Positions 6,924 through 14,270 of a DNA stretch of 18,458 nucleotides are shown here, one piece after another. This stretch comes from HXMU1420-2 sp040830545 (GTDB lineage: Bacteria; Pseudomonadota; Alphaproteobacteria; Rhodobacterales; Rhodobacteraceae), in contig JBFOMB010000177.1 of assembly GCA_040830545.1 (NCBI GenBank), positions 1 to 18,458 on the forward strand, in the 5' to 3' direction. The notes under the pieces are model-generated. The model was not told the DNA's origin, did no database searches, and worked only from the letters and a program-made list of their open reading frames with translations. The position numbers were made by a program, and so were the translations under genes. Position 1 is the first letter of the stretch. Each line of letters begins with the position of its first letter.

Positions 6924-8105
6924 ATGACCCGTCACGATATTCGCGTTGCCATCACTCTTTTTGCGGTGGTCGTCGCGGTCGGACTTGGCCTTGGGTATCT
7001 GGTTGGGTCAATGACTCGCAGCACGCCTTATGACGGCAATGTCGCGGGCGGCACGCATGGTGGATTTGCTGGGCAGCAGCGCGATGGTTTGCCGAACCTG
7101 AACACCGGGGAATTGCCGTGGTGGGGCGACCTGTATGTCAACGATTATGGCGATTTGCTCAGCCCGACCGCCGAGCGGCGGATCAGACGGACGCTGACGG
7201 ACTTGTACGATCAGACGGGGATCGAGGCGACGGTCCTGACCATCCCGAGCATCGACGCCTATGGCACGCATGAAGAGATCGAGCCCTTTGCAACAGCGTT
7301 GTTCAACCATTGGGGCGTTGGGGAAGCGCTGCGAAACAACGGGGTGATGATCATCGTGTCAGAATGGGACCGCAGGATGCGGATCGAGATTGGGCGGGGC
7401 TATCACACTGGGTGGAATGACCGGATGCAACGGGTCATTGACGTCGGTTTTTTGCCGTTCTTTCGCAATGAGGAGTACGAGCAGGGCATTCTGAACGGAG
7501 TGGACGAGACGATCTATGAGCTGACCGGGTCTTATCCCGGGCAAGAGGACGCAAGTACGGTTCAACGAGGATGGGACCAGATCTGGCGTGCGGTGAAACG
7601 GTCGGGCGGCTGGCTGCTGCTGGTTCTGGTGGTGCCAGCGGGGGCTTTTGCCTTGTGGCTGCGGCGGTACTTTCGCAACCGCCCTCGTCCCTGTCCAAGC
7701 TGCAAGACTATGATGATCCGCGCGGGCGAAGAGGCCGATGACGAGCATCTGGATGGCGGGCAGCGGTTGGAGGAATACCTGAAATCGGTGGACTATGATG
7801 TCTGGCATTGCCCGTCCTGCGGGGACATGCAGATTTTGCGTTACGCGTCGATGTCGTCCGGGTTTGGGGCCTGTCCGCAGTGCAGCTACAAGACGATGCG
7901 CAGTCAGTCGACCGTCGAAGTCCCGGCCTCGCGTACGACCAGCGGGACCAAGAAGGTCGAGTATTCCTGCGAAAACTGTGACTACACCAAGACCGAGTAT
8001 CGCACGATCCCGAAGATCACGAGCAGTAGCAGTTCGTCGGGATCCAGCCGGTCGTCTTTTGGGGGTGGCAGTTCCTCGGGCGGGGGGGCCAGTGGGAGCT
8101 GGTGA
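6924..8105 (+). CDS. TPM-domain membrane protein with four CxxC pairs and a Ser/Gly tail
   Basis: A 393-residue protein. An N-terminal membrane anchor (residues ~8-28) is followed by a TPM (YgcG-type) domain at about 70-202 (NDYGDLLSPTAERRI, RIEIGRGY), a second helix (~228-246), then a cytoplasmic tail. The tail carries CPSC (257-260), CPSC (296-299), CPQC (317-320) and CENC (349-352), which look like two zinc ribbons or rubredoxin-like knuckles. It ends in a Ser/Gly-rich stretch GGGSSSGGGASGSW. With two helices the TPM domain would face the periplasm and the Cys pairs the cytoplasm. TPM proteins have been linked to photosystem repair and envelope functions; the role here is unknown. The ATG at 6924 follows AGAAGGA with 8-nt spacing; a TTG at 6918 is less likely. 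Confidence 0.88.
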   Translation: MTRHDIRVAITLFAVVVAVGLGLGYLVGSMTRSTPYDGNVAGGTHGGFAGQQRDGLPNLNTGELPWWGDLYVNDYGDLLSPTAERRIRRTLTDLYDQTGIEATVLTIPSIDAYGTHEEIEPFATALFNHWGVGEALRNNGVMIIVSEWDRRMRIEIGRGYHTGWNDRMQRVIDVGFLPFFRNEEYEQGILNGVDETIYELTGSYPGQEDASTVQRGWDQIWRAVKRSGGWLLLVLVVPAGAFALWLRRYFRNRPRPCPSCKTMMIRAGEEADDEHLDGGQRLEEYLKSVDYDVWHCPSCGDMQILRYASMSSGFGACPQCSYKTMRSQSTVEVPASRTTSGTKKVEYSCENCDYTKTEYRTIPKITSSSSSSGSSRSSFGGGSSSGGGASGSW

Positions 8106-9764
8106 TCAGGCGATGGCGTGAGATCGGCCTGCGTTCCGGCCTGAGAAAATGCAGCCGCCAAGGAACGTGCCTTCGAGCGCGTTGTAGCCGTGATAGCCGC
8201 CTCCGCCGAAACCTGCGACCTCTCCGGCTGCGAACAGGCCCGGGACGGTCTGGCCGTCTGCGCCGATCATTTGGCCGTCGAGATTGGTGTGCAGGCCGCC
8301 GAGCGTTTTGCGCGTCAGGATGTTGAGGCGCACGGCGATCAATGGGCCGTTGGCAGGGTCGAGGAAGCGATGCGGTTTGACCGCGCGCATGAGTTTGTCG
8401 CCGCGATAATTGCGCGCTGCGTGGATCGCGGCGAGTTGCGCATCTTTGGTGAACGGGTTGTCGGTCTGGGCATCGCGGGCGGCGATCTGGGCGTGGAGTT
8501 TGTTTTCACTCAGCAGGTCATTGCCTGCAATCTGGTTCATGCCTGCGACCAGTTGGGACAGGGTTTGGGCAACGACGAAATCTTCGCCCTTGTCCTTGAA
8601 CGCCTCGACCGGAGCGGGGGCACCGCCGCCGGACAGCAGGCGGCTTTTGACGACATTGCCCCAGCTTTTCGACGTGATGTCGGGGTTTTGTTCGGAGCCT
8701 GACAGGGCGAATTCCTTTTCGATGATCTTCTGCGTCAGGATGAACCAGCTGTATTCATAACCGGTGTCCATGATCGCCTTCAGCGTAGAAAGGGTGTCAA
8801 AACCCGGCATGGCGGGAGGCGCGAACCGGTTGCCTTCGGCGTCGAACCACATGGACGAGGGCCCGGGCAGGATGCGGATGCCGTGATGGGGCCAGATCGG
8901 GTCCCAGTTCGACACACCCTCAGTATAGTGCCACATGCGGTCGCCGTTGATGACGTGACCGCCCGCTGCCTCGCTGATGGCGATCATGCGCCCGTCCACA
9001 TGGGCCGGGACGCCTGCGACCATTTTCTGGGGCGGTTTACCCAAACGGTCCTGCGGCCATGCCTTGCGCACCAGATCGAAATTGCCGCCGATGCCGCCGG
9101 AAGAAACGAGGACCGAGGGTGCGTGCACCTCGAAATCGCCAACCACCTCGCGGTTCGTTTTCTGTCCGCGTTCTGCCGGGTCGTCTGCCAGCAGGCTGCC
9201 TGCCACACCTTTGGCTGCGCCGTTCTCCATGATAATCCGGTCCACCTGATGGCGGAAGCGGAGGTCGATCAGCCCGGCCTTGGCATGTTCGCGCACTCGG
9301 CGTTCGAATTGTTCCATCGCTCCGGGGCCGGTGCCCCAAGTTAGGTGAAAGCGCGGGACCGAGTTGCCGTGGCCATTGGCAAATGATCCGCCACGTTCGG
9401 CCCAGCCGACGATGGGGAACCAGCGCATGCCCATGGCGTGCAGCCAGGTGCGCATCTCACCGGCAGCGAAGTCCACATAAGCCTCGGCCCATTTGCGGGG
9501 CCAGCGGTCCTCTTCGCGGTCGAATTGCGCGCTGCCGAGCCAGTCGTTCCATGCCAGATCGCGGCTGTCCTTGATCCCCATGCGGCGCTGTTCGGGGGTG
9601 TCGATCATGAACAGCCCGCCGAGTGACCAGAACGCCTGGCCGCCCAGAAAGCGCTCGGGTTCCTGATCCAGCAGGATCACGCGTTTGCCCCGATCGCCCA
9701 GTTCTGCTGCGGCGACGAGGCCCGCCAAACCACCGCCCACGATGATGACGTCTGCCTGATCCAT
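8106..9764 (-). CDS. FAD-dependent dehydrogenase (KstD/fumarate-reductase-type, PRK12834-like)
   Basis: A 552-residue flavoprotein. The N-terminus DVIIVGGGLAGL with GxGxxG at residues 10-15 and LLDQE after the second strand is a Rossmann FAD site. The C-terminus has GLFAAGEVAGFGGGG followed by NALEGTFLGGCIFSGR, the second FAD contact and cap of the fumarate reductase/3-ketosteroid dehydrogenase superfamily. Length fits the family annotated 'putative FAD-binding dehydrogenase'; the substrate is unknown and no steroid genes are adjacent. The ATG at 9764 is preceded on its strand by AGGGAGG with 6-nt spacing, which rules out the longer frame from 9836. Its stop abuts the stop of the convergent TPM gene with no intervening base. 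It diverges from the GTA portal gene across 173 bp, where the GTA terminase genes would normally be. Confidence 0.9.
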   Translation of the reverse strand: MDQADVIIVGGGLAGLVAAAELGDRGKRVILLDQEPERFLGGQAFWSLGGLFMIDTPEQRRMGIKDSRDLAWNDWLGSAQFDREEDRWPRKWAEAYVDFAAGEMRTWLHAMGMRWFPIVGWAERGGSFANGHGNSVPRFHLTWGTGPGAMEQFERRVREHAKAGLIDLRFRHQVDRIIMENGAAKGVAGSLLADDPAERGQKTNREVVGDFEVHAPSVLVSSGGIGGNFDLVRKAWPQDRLGKPPQKMVAGVPAHVDGRMIAISEAAGGHVINGDRMWHYTEGVSNWDPIWPHHGIRILPGPSSMWFDAEGNRFAPPAMPGFDTLSTLKAIMDTGYEYSWFILTQKIIEKEFALSGSEQNPDITSKSWGNVVKSRLLSGGGAPAPVEAFKDKGEDFVVAQTLSQLVAGMNQIAGNDLLSENKLHAQIAARDAQTDNPFTKDAQLAAIHAARNYRGDKLMRAVKPHRFLDPANGPLIAVRLNILTRKTLGGLHTNLDGQMIGADGQTVPGLFAAGEVAGFGGGGYHGYNALEGTFLGGCIFSGRNAGRSHAIA

Positions 9765-9911
9765 GCTGATCCTCCCTGTCCTCTGCCCAAGGATAATGCC
9801 CACGCCGAGGCGCTGGCAACGACGACGCTGCGCCACCCTGTTGCGGGGGCACCGTGCGGGCCGTTTTCAAATGCTTTGGATGGGTTTGAGACAACCCTCC
9901 CAACGAAACGC

Positions 9912-9922
9912 GGGTCAGACCC
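9912..9922. promoter_or_regulatory. Palindrome just ahead of the portal ribosome site
   Basis: GGGTC-A-GACCC at 9912-9922 is an 11-base odd palindrome ending four bases before the GGAG (9926-9929) that serves the portal ATG at 9938. A second small inverted repeat (GGGTT/AACCC, 9882-9897) lies upstream. The 173-bp divergent gap must hold the start signal of this GTA operon if it is transcribed from here. No clear -35/-10 pair is visible. An operator role is inferred from position only. Confidence 0.25.
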
Positions 9923-9937
9923 AAAGGAGCATCAGGT

Positions 9938-11104
9938 ATGAAATTGGATTTCCTGCGCCGCAAAGAAACGCAGCCCGCTCCGGAAGCCAAGGCGAGCGCG
10001 GCGAGCCCGGTTGTGGCGTGGCACAATGGCGGGCGTGTGGCGTGGAGCCCACGCGATACCGTGACGCTGACCAAGACCGGGTTTGCGGGCAATCCGGTCG
10101 GGTTTCGCGCGGTGAAGCTGATCGCGGAATCCGCCGCAGCGCTGCCGGTGGTCCTGCAGGATCACGAAACGCGCTATAGTACACATCCGGTGCTGTCATT
10201 GATTGCGCGGCCCAATGCGGCGCAGGGGCGTGCGGCGTTTCTGGAGGCCTTGTATGGCCAGCTGTTGGTCAGCGGGAATGCCTATGTTGAGGCTGTGACT
10301 GCCGAGGATGGTGTGCCGGTAGAACTGCATGTTCTGCGGTCGGACCGGATGTCGGTGGTGCCGGGACCGGACGGGTGGCCCGTCGCCTTTGAATACGCGG
10401 TGGGCGGACGCACGCATCGGTTCCCGGCAGAGGCTGTGTGCCACATCCGCAGCTTCCATCCGCAAGATGATCATTACGGCCTGTCGCCAATGCAGGCAGC
10501 GGCAATGGCCGTGGACGTACACAACAGCGCTTCGCGGTGGTCCAAGTCGCTCTTGGATAATGCGGCGCGACCTTCGGGGGCGTTGGTGTGGACAGGGGCG
10601 GAGGGCATGGGAGCCACGCCCGAAGAGCAGTTCCGCCGCCTGTCCGAAGAGGTCGAGGTGAACTTCCAAGGCGCGCGCAATGCGGGTCGGCCGATGGTGC
10701 TGGAAGGCGGGCTGGACTGGAAGCCGATGGGGTTCTCACCCTCGGACATGGAGTTCCAGAAGACCAAGGAAGCCGCCGCGCGCGAGATTGCGGTCGCCTT
10801 TGGGGTACCGCCGATGATCCTGGGCATACCGGGCGACGCTACTTATGCGAACTATCAGGAAGCCAACCGGGCGTTTTTCCGTCTGACCGTATTGCCGCTG
10901 GCGTCGCGGGTGTTGGCGGGGCTGTCCGACTGGCTGGCTGGGTTCAGCGGGGTCGAGGTGGAGTTGAAGCCGGATCTGGATCAGGTCCCGGCGTTGGCCA
11001 ATGAGCGCGAGGCACAATGGCGACGCGTGGCGTCCGCCGATTTCCTGACCGACGCGGAAAAGCGGCGTCTGCTGGGTCTGCCGGTTGCGGAGGACGAGGC
11101 ATGA
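9938..11104 (+). CDS. g3: GTA portal protein (HK97-type)
   Basis: A 388-residue phage portal protein that would form the dodecameric ring at the capsid vertex through which DNA enters. Features include KLIAESAAALPVVL near residue 60, LIARPNAAQGRAAFLEAL, a QLLVSGNAYVEAV strand, and the wing/stem region with HIRSFHPQDDHYGLSPMQAA. Near the C-terminus are FGVPPMILGIPGDATYANY and QEANRAFFRLTVLPL, typical of HK97-family portals. Length is close to the RcGTA portal (about 396). The ATG at 9938 has GGAG at 9926-9929, 8 bases upstream. It overlaps g3.5 by ATGA. It is the first gene of the cluster here, with a divergent FAD dehydrogenase upstream instead of a terminase gene. Confidence 0.95.
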   Translation: MKLDFLRRKETQPAPEAKASAASPVVAWHNGGRVAWSPRDTVTLTKTGFAGNPVGFRAVKLIAESAAALPVVLQDHETRYSTHPVLSLIARPNAAQGRAAFLEALYGQLLVSGNAYVEAVTAEDGVPVELHVLRSDRMSVVPGPDGWPVAFEYAVGGRTHRFPAEAVCHIRSFHPQDDHYGLSPMQAAAMAVDVHNSASRWSKSLLDNAARPSGALVWTGAEGMGATPEEQFRRLSEEVEVNFQGARNAGRPMVLEGGLDWKPMGFSPSDMEFQKTKEAAAREIAVAFGVPPMILGIPGDATYANYQEANRAFFRLTVLPLASRVLAGLSDWLAGFSGVEVELKPDLDQVPALANEREAQWRRVASADFLTDAEKRRLLGLPVAEDEA

Positions 11105-11409
11105 GCCAGACGCAATCCCAGCCGCAGGCGCAGGTGCACACGATCTACGCCCCGCTGGACGGGACGCAGGCCATGTTCCGCCAGATCGAAGTGCGCATGA
11201 GCGCGCTGGAGGCGGCGCTGGGCGTGCTCGAAACCGAGCGGGCGGTGAGCGAGGAAAAGCGCAAGTTCATGGAAGCGCGATTCAACCAGATCGACACGCG
11301 GCTGGAACGGATCGACGGGCACATTTCGCGGCTGGTTTGGCTGATCATCGCGGCCATCGTAGGCGGCGTCATGTCGGTGGTGATGCAAGGCGGCGGGATC
11401 GCGGCGTGA
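11101..11409 (+). CDS. g3.5: GTA g3.5 protein: coiled coil plus C-terminal membrane helix (rcc01685-like)
   Basis: A 102-residue protein whose position between portal and protease matches orfg3.5 of RcGTA (rcc01685 family, annotated in databases, as I recall, as a GTA head formation protein). Residues ~25-72 are a charged heptad-type helix (IEVRMSALEAALGVLETE, then KRKFMEARFNQIDTRLERID). Residues ~78-98 form a hydrophobic helix (LVWLIIAAIVGGVMSVVM). This coiled-coil-plus-helix layout resembles XhlA-type phage membrane proteins, but that is structural analogy, not demonstrated homology. The ATG overlaps the portal stop as ATGA; the longer frame from 11017 lies inside the portal gene and is rejected. 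Confidence 0.85.
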   Translation: MSQTQSQPQAQVHTIYAPLDGTQAMFRQIEVRMSALEAALGVLETERAVSEEKRKFMEARFNQIDTRLERIDGHISRLVWLIIAAIVGGVMSVVMQGGGIAA

Positions 11410-11420
11410 GGAGTATGGCA

Positions 11421-11963
11421 ATGAGTACTGAGACCGAATTGGAACGCAAATTTGCGCGTTTCGGGGACGAACTGACTGTCACGGATGCGGTGATCGAAGG
11501 CTATGCCAGCCTGTTCGGGCAGGCGGATCAGGGCGGCGATGTCGTGGCCAAAGGGGCCTACGAGGCGTCACTGGCCAAAGGCGGCGGGGTCAAGATGCTG
11601 TGGCAGCATGATCCGGCGCATCCCATCGGTGTGTGGGACGAAGTACGCGAAGATGATCGCGGTCTGTGGGTGCGCGGACGTCTGCTGGACAGCGTCGAAA
11701 AGGGGCGCGAGGCAGCGGCGCTGATCGCTGCCGGGGCGATTGATGGTCTGTCCATCGGATACCGCACCGTGAAAGCGGCCAAGAATGAACAGGGCCGCAA
11801 GGTCCTGACGGAACTGGAGCTGTGGGAGGTGTCGCTGGTGACCTTTCCGATGCTGCCCAGTGCGCGGGTATCGGCCAAGGGCGATGCGCCCCTGGAGGAC
11901 ACCGGCCTGCGCGACATTGCCGAGGCGTTTACCGCGGCGCGGCAAGAGCTGGCACGCCGCTAG
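11421..11963 (+). CDS. g4: GTA prohead protease (HK97 family)
   Basis: A 180-residue serine protease of the HK97 prohead protease / herpes assemblin fold that trims the capsid protein during head maturation. The likely catalytic residues are His63 (LWQHDPAHPIG), Ser111 (IDGLSIGYR) and Glu136 (LELWEVSLVTFPM), each in its family motif. The start is placed at 11421 because GAGGAG (11408-11413) is 7 bases upstream; the ATG at 11415 has only one base of spacing from it. The long frame from 11085 is an artefact across g3.5. It lies between g3.5 and the capsid gene, the usual order. Confidence 0.95.
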   Translation: MSTETELERKFARFGDELTVTDAVIEGYASLFGQADQGGDVVAKGAYEASLAKGGGVKMLWQHDPAHPIGVWDEVREDDRGLWVRGRLLDSVEKGREAAALIAAGAIDGLSIGYRTVKAAKNEQGRKVLTELELWEVSLVTFPMLPSARVSAKGDAPLEDTGLRDIAEAFTAARQELARR

Positions 11964-11993
11964 CGTGCCGAAAACCCAACTGAGGTGAGGCTG

Positions 11994-13166
11994 ATGAGCA
12001 AGACCGAGGTAACGCCCGGCGCCCAGAACGCTGCGTTCGACATTAAGCAGGCGATTGCCGGCTTTGTCAGCGAAGTCAAAGGGTTTCGTGGGGAAATTGA
12101 ACAGAAACTCCAACAAACGGAAGAGCGCATGACCATGCTGGATCGGAAAACATCTATTGCGGCGCGCCCGCATCTTGCAGTGGCCGAGGATGCCGGTGCC
12201 CCACATCGCAAGGCGATCAACGCCTACCTGCGCGCGGGCGACGATGACGGCCTGCGTGGCCTGGAGCTGGAGGGCAAGTCGCTCTCGACTGCGGTGAACA
12301 GCGACGGTGGTTATCTGGTTGATCCGCAGACGACCGAGCAGATCCAGTCGGTGCTGCGCTCGACGTCTTCGTTGCGTGCTGTTGCTAGCGTCGTGAATGT
12401 TGAGGCAACCACCTATGACGTGCTGATCGACCATACCGAAATGAGCACCGGTTGGGCCAGTGAAACCACCGCAACGGCACAGACCACAACGTCCAGCATT
12501 GACCGGATTTCGATCCCGCTGCACGAGCTGAGCGCGTTGCCAAAAGCGTCGCAACGTCTGCTGGATGACAGTGCATTTGACATCGAAGGTTGGCTGGCGT
12601 CCCGCATTGCGGAACGCTTTGCCCGGGCAGAGGCTGCAGCGTTTGTCAACGGGGATGGGGCTGACAAGCCGACCGGTTTTCTGACCCATCCCAAGGTGGA
12701 CGATGCATCGTGGAGCTGGGAGAATCTGGGTTACGTCACGACTGGTGTTGATGGCGCCATCGACAACGGCGACTCGATCATCGACCTGGTTTACGCGCTG
12801 GGGGCGGATTATCGGGCGAACGCAGCATTCGTCATGAACTCCAAAACTGCCGGACTGGTGCGCAAGATGCGCGATAATGAAGGCCGTTTCCTGTGGACCG
12901 ATGGCCTGTCTGCGGGGGAACCGGCCCGTCTGCTGGGCTATCCCGTCGTGATCGCAGAGGACATGCCCGATGTAGCAACAGGCAGCTACGCGGTTGCTTT
13001 TGGCGACTTCGGCGCAGGTTACACAATTGCCGAACGTCCGGACCTGCGTGTGTTGCGCGATCCCTTCAGCGCCAAGCCGCACGTGCTGTTCTATGCGACC
13101 AAGCGCATTGGCGGCGACGTGTCCGACTTTGCGGCGATCAAGCTGCTGAAATTCGCTGTCAGCTAA
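11994..13166 (+). CDS. g5: GTA major capsid protein (HK97 fold)
   Basis: A 390-residue HK97-type capsid protein. The N-terminal ~95 residues are a scaffold-like delta domain with a coiled coil (about 15-52, GEIEQKLQQTEERM). Maturation cleavage probably falls just before the SLSTAVNSDGGYLV segment (residues ~96-109), by analogy with HK97 relatives. The rest has the family landmarks: GWASETT, LPKASQRLLDDS, AFVNGDGADKPTGFL, AFVMNSKTAGLVRKM, LLGYPVVIAEDMP, and a C-terminal AVAFGDF...AIKLLKF strand. The ATG at 11994 follows GAGGTGAGG; a GTG at 11985 is within that ribosome site. Length matches RcGTA capsid (about 398). A strong hairpin follows at 13183. Confidence 0.96.
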   Translation: MSKTEVTPGAQNAAFDIKQAIAGFVSEVKGFRGEIEQKLQQTEERMTMLDRKTSIAARPHLAVAEDAGAPHRKAINAYLRAGDDDGLRGLELEGKSLSTAVNSDGGYLVDPQTTEQIQSVLRSTSSLRAVASVVNVEATTYDVLIDHTEMSTGWASETTATAQTTTSSIDRISIPLHELSALPKASQRLLDDSAFDIEGWLASRIAERFARAEAAAFVNGDGADKPTGFLTHPKVDDASWSWENLGYVTTGVDGAIDNGDSIIDLVYALGADYRANAAFVMNSKTAGLVRKMRDNEGRFLWTDGLSAGEPARLLGYPVVIAEDMPDVATGSYAVAFGDFGAGYTIAERPDLRVLRDPFSAKPHVLFYATKRIGGDVSDFAAIKLLKFAVS

Positions 13167-13182
13167 GGCTGGAGGTGAATGC

Positions 13183-13203
13183 GGGGCCGGTCTGACCGGC
13201 CCC
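13183..13203 (+). terminator. GC hairpin in the capsid-g6 gap (possible attenuator)
   Basis: GGGGCCGGT (13183-13191) pairs perfectly with ACCGGCCCC (13195-13203) around a three-base loop, 16 bases after the capsid stop and with no T-run after it. It is in the longest gene-free gap (163 bp) of the cluster. A partial terminator or 3' stabilising hairpin that raises capsid mRNA above the downstream tail genes is a reasonable inference. Confidence 0.5.
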
Positions 13204-13335
13204 GTGGGCGGACAAGCACCGGAGCGCCTCATGTTGTCCAGCTGCTCCCCTCCGTCCGAGCAACGTGGGGTGGTGTGTGTCCGCCCGACAGATCAGATCC
13301 GGCCCGGAGGGGGCTAAGGCATTCGGAGAATGAAG

Positions 13336-13932
13336 ATGGTTTTGAACGAAGTGACGCCAATACCGGAAGCGGCGCTGCCCCTGGCAGAATTCCGGGCGCA
13401 CCTGCGCCTGGGGTCCGGGTTCGGGCCGCATACCTTGCAGGACGAGGTGCTGTCCGGGTTCCTGCGTGCAGCCATCGTTGCCATCGAAGGGCAGATCGGG
13501 AAGTCGCTGATCGTTCGGGAATTTAATTTGGAATTGAGTGCCTGGGATGATCCCAGCGGACAGCGGCTGCCGGTTGCGCCTGTGATCGAAGTCAGCGATG
13601 TGGTGATGGTAAACCGGACGGGTGAAGAAACGGTTGTCGATCGCGCCTGTTATGCTGTGTCGCGCGACAACCATCAGCCTGTTTTGTGTCCGGTTGGGGG
13701 GGCGTTGCCTTGTATTCCGGTGATTGGGACAGTGCGGGTGCGAATGCACGCGGGGCTTGCACCTGGCTGGGGTGAATTGCCCGCCGACTTGGGCCAGGCG
13801 GTGTTGTTGCTGGCGGCATATTACTACGAACAACGCGCGGAAACCGGGATTGCCGGGGGCTGGATGCCCTATGGCGTGACCAGTTTGTTGCGCCGCTATC
13901 GGCCTATGCGGCTGAGCGCGAGGGCAGTGTGA
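13336..13932 (+). CDS. g6: GTA head-tail connector / adaptor (g6)
   Basis: A 198-residue protein of the phage gp6-like head-tail connector group (phiE125 gp8-type), which sits under the portal ring. It begins with a helical region (LAEFRAHLRLGSGFG..) and an AAIVAIEGQIGKSLI helix, then beta strands. It ends with a helix ADLGQAVLLLAAYYYEQRAE and a YRPMR segment; the 'LL.A.YY' helix near the C-terminus is typical of these adaptors. Position directly after the capsid fits g6. The start is placed at 13336 because CGGAGA (13324-13329) is about 6 bases upstream; ATG 13330 overlaps this ribosome site. Its stop overlaps the g7 start as TGATG. Confidence 0.9.
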   Translation: MVLNEVTPIPEAALPLAEFRAHLRLGSGFGPHTLQDEVLSGFLRAAIVAIEGQIGKSLIVREFNLELSAWDDPSGQRLPVAPVIEVSDVVMVNRTGEETVVDRACYAVSRDNHQPVLCPVGGALPCIPVIGTVRVRMHAGLAPGWGELPADLGQAVLLLAAYYYEQRAETGIAGGWMPYGVTSLLRRYRPMRLSARAV

Positions 13933-14270
13933 TGAAGCGACCGTTGCTGACACGCAAACTGCTGTTGGAACATGCGGTGCGCAATCCCGATGGATCGGGC
14001 GGCTACACGCTGGGATGGGAAGCGCTGGGCACGCTTTGGGCCTCGGTCCGGGCGCGGCGCGGACGCGAACGCGCGGGCGTTGCCGGACCGGTGTCGGTCG
14101 GTGGGTTTGACATAACGGTGCGCGGTGCGCCGGTTGAATCGCCAATGCGACCGGTCGCCGGGCAGCGGTTTCGCGATGGCACGCGCGTCTTTGCCATCCA
14201 TGCCGTGGCCGAAACAGATGATGCGGGCATGTACCTGACCTGCATCAGCGAAGAGGAGGTCGCGGTATGA
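13932..14270 (+). CDS. g7: GTA head-closure / head-tail adaptor (g7)
   Basis: A 112-residue small protein of the phage head-tail adaptor (SPP1 gp16-like) family. Landmarks include GWEALGTLWASVRARRGRE, the GPVSVGGFDITVRGAP strand pair, and the closing GQRFRDGTRVFAIHAV and DAGMYLTCISEEE strands. It is predicted to form the next ring below g6 and to close the channel. It overlaps g6 by one base (TGATG) and g8 by four (ATGA), so it is translationally coupled on both sides. A GTG three bases upstream is an alternative start. Confidence 0.9.
   Translation: MKRPLLTRKLLLEHAVRNPDGSGGYTLGWEALGTLWASVRARRGRERAGVAGPVSVGGFDITVRGAPVESPMRPVAGQRFRDGTRVFAIHAVAETDDAGMYLTCISEEEVAV

Noticed and set aside
11568..13232. 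Long (554-codon) open frame on the minus strand opposite the protease and capsid genes
   Set aside because: It is antisense to two unmistakable GTA genes, its translation shows no family features (Arg/Gln/His-rich mixture), and long antisense frames are common in GC-rich genomes.
13179..13526. Open frame with a GGAGG just upstream, starting in the capsid-g6 gap
   Set aside because: It runs into g6 in another frame, passes through the GC hairpin, and has Arg/Gly/Pro-rich noise typical of a shadow frame.
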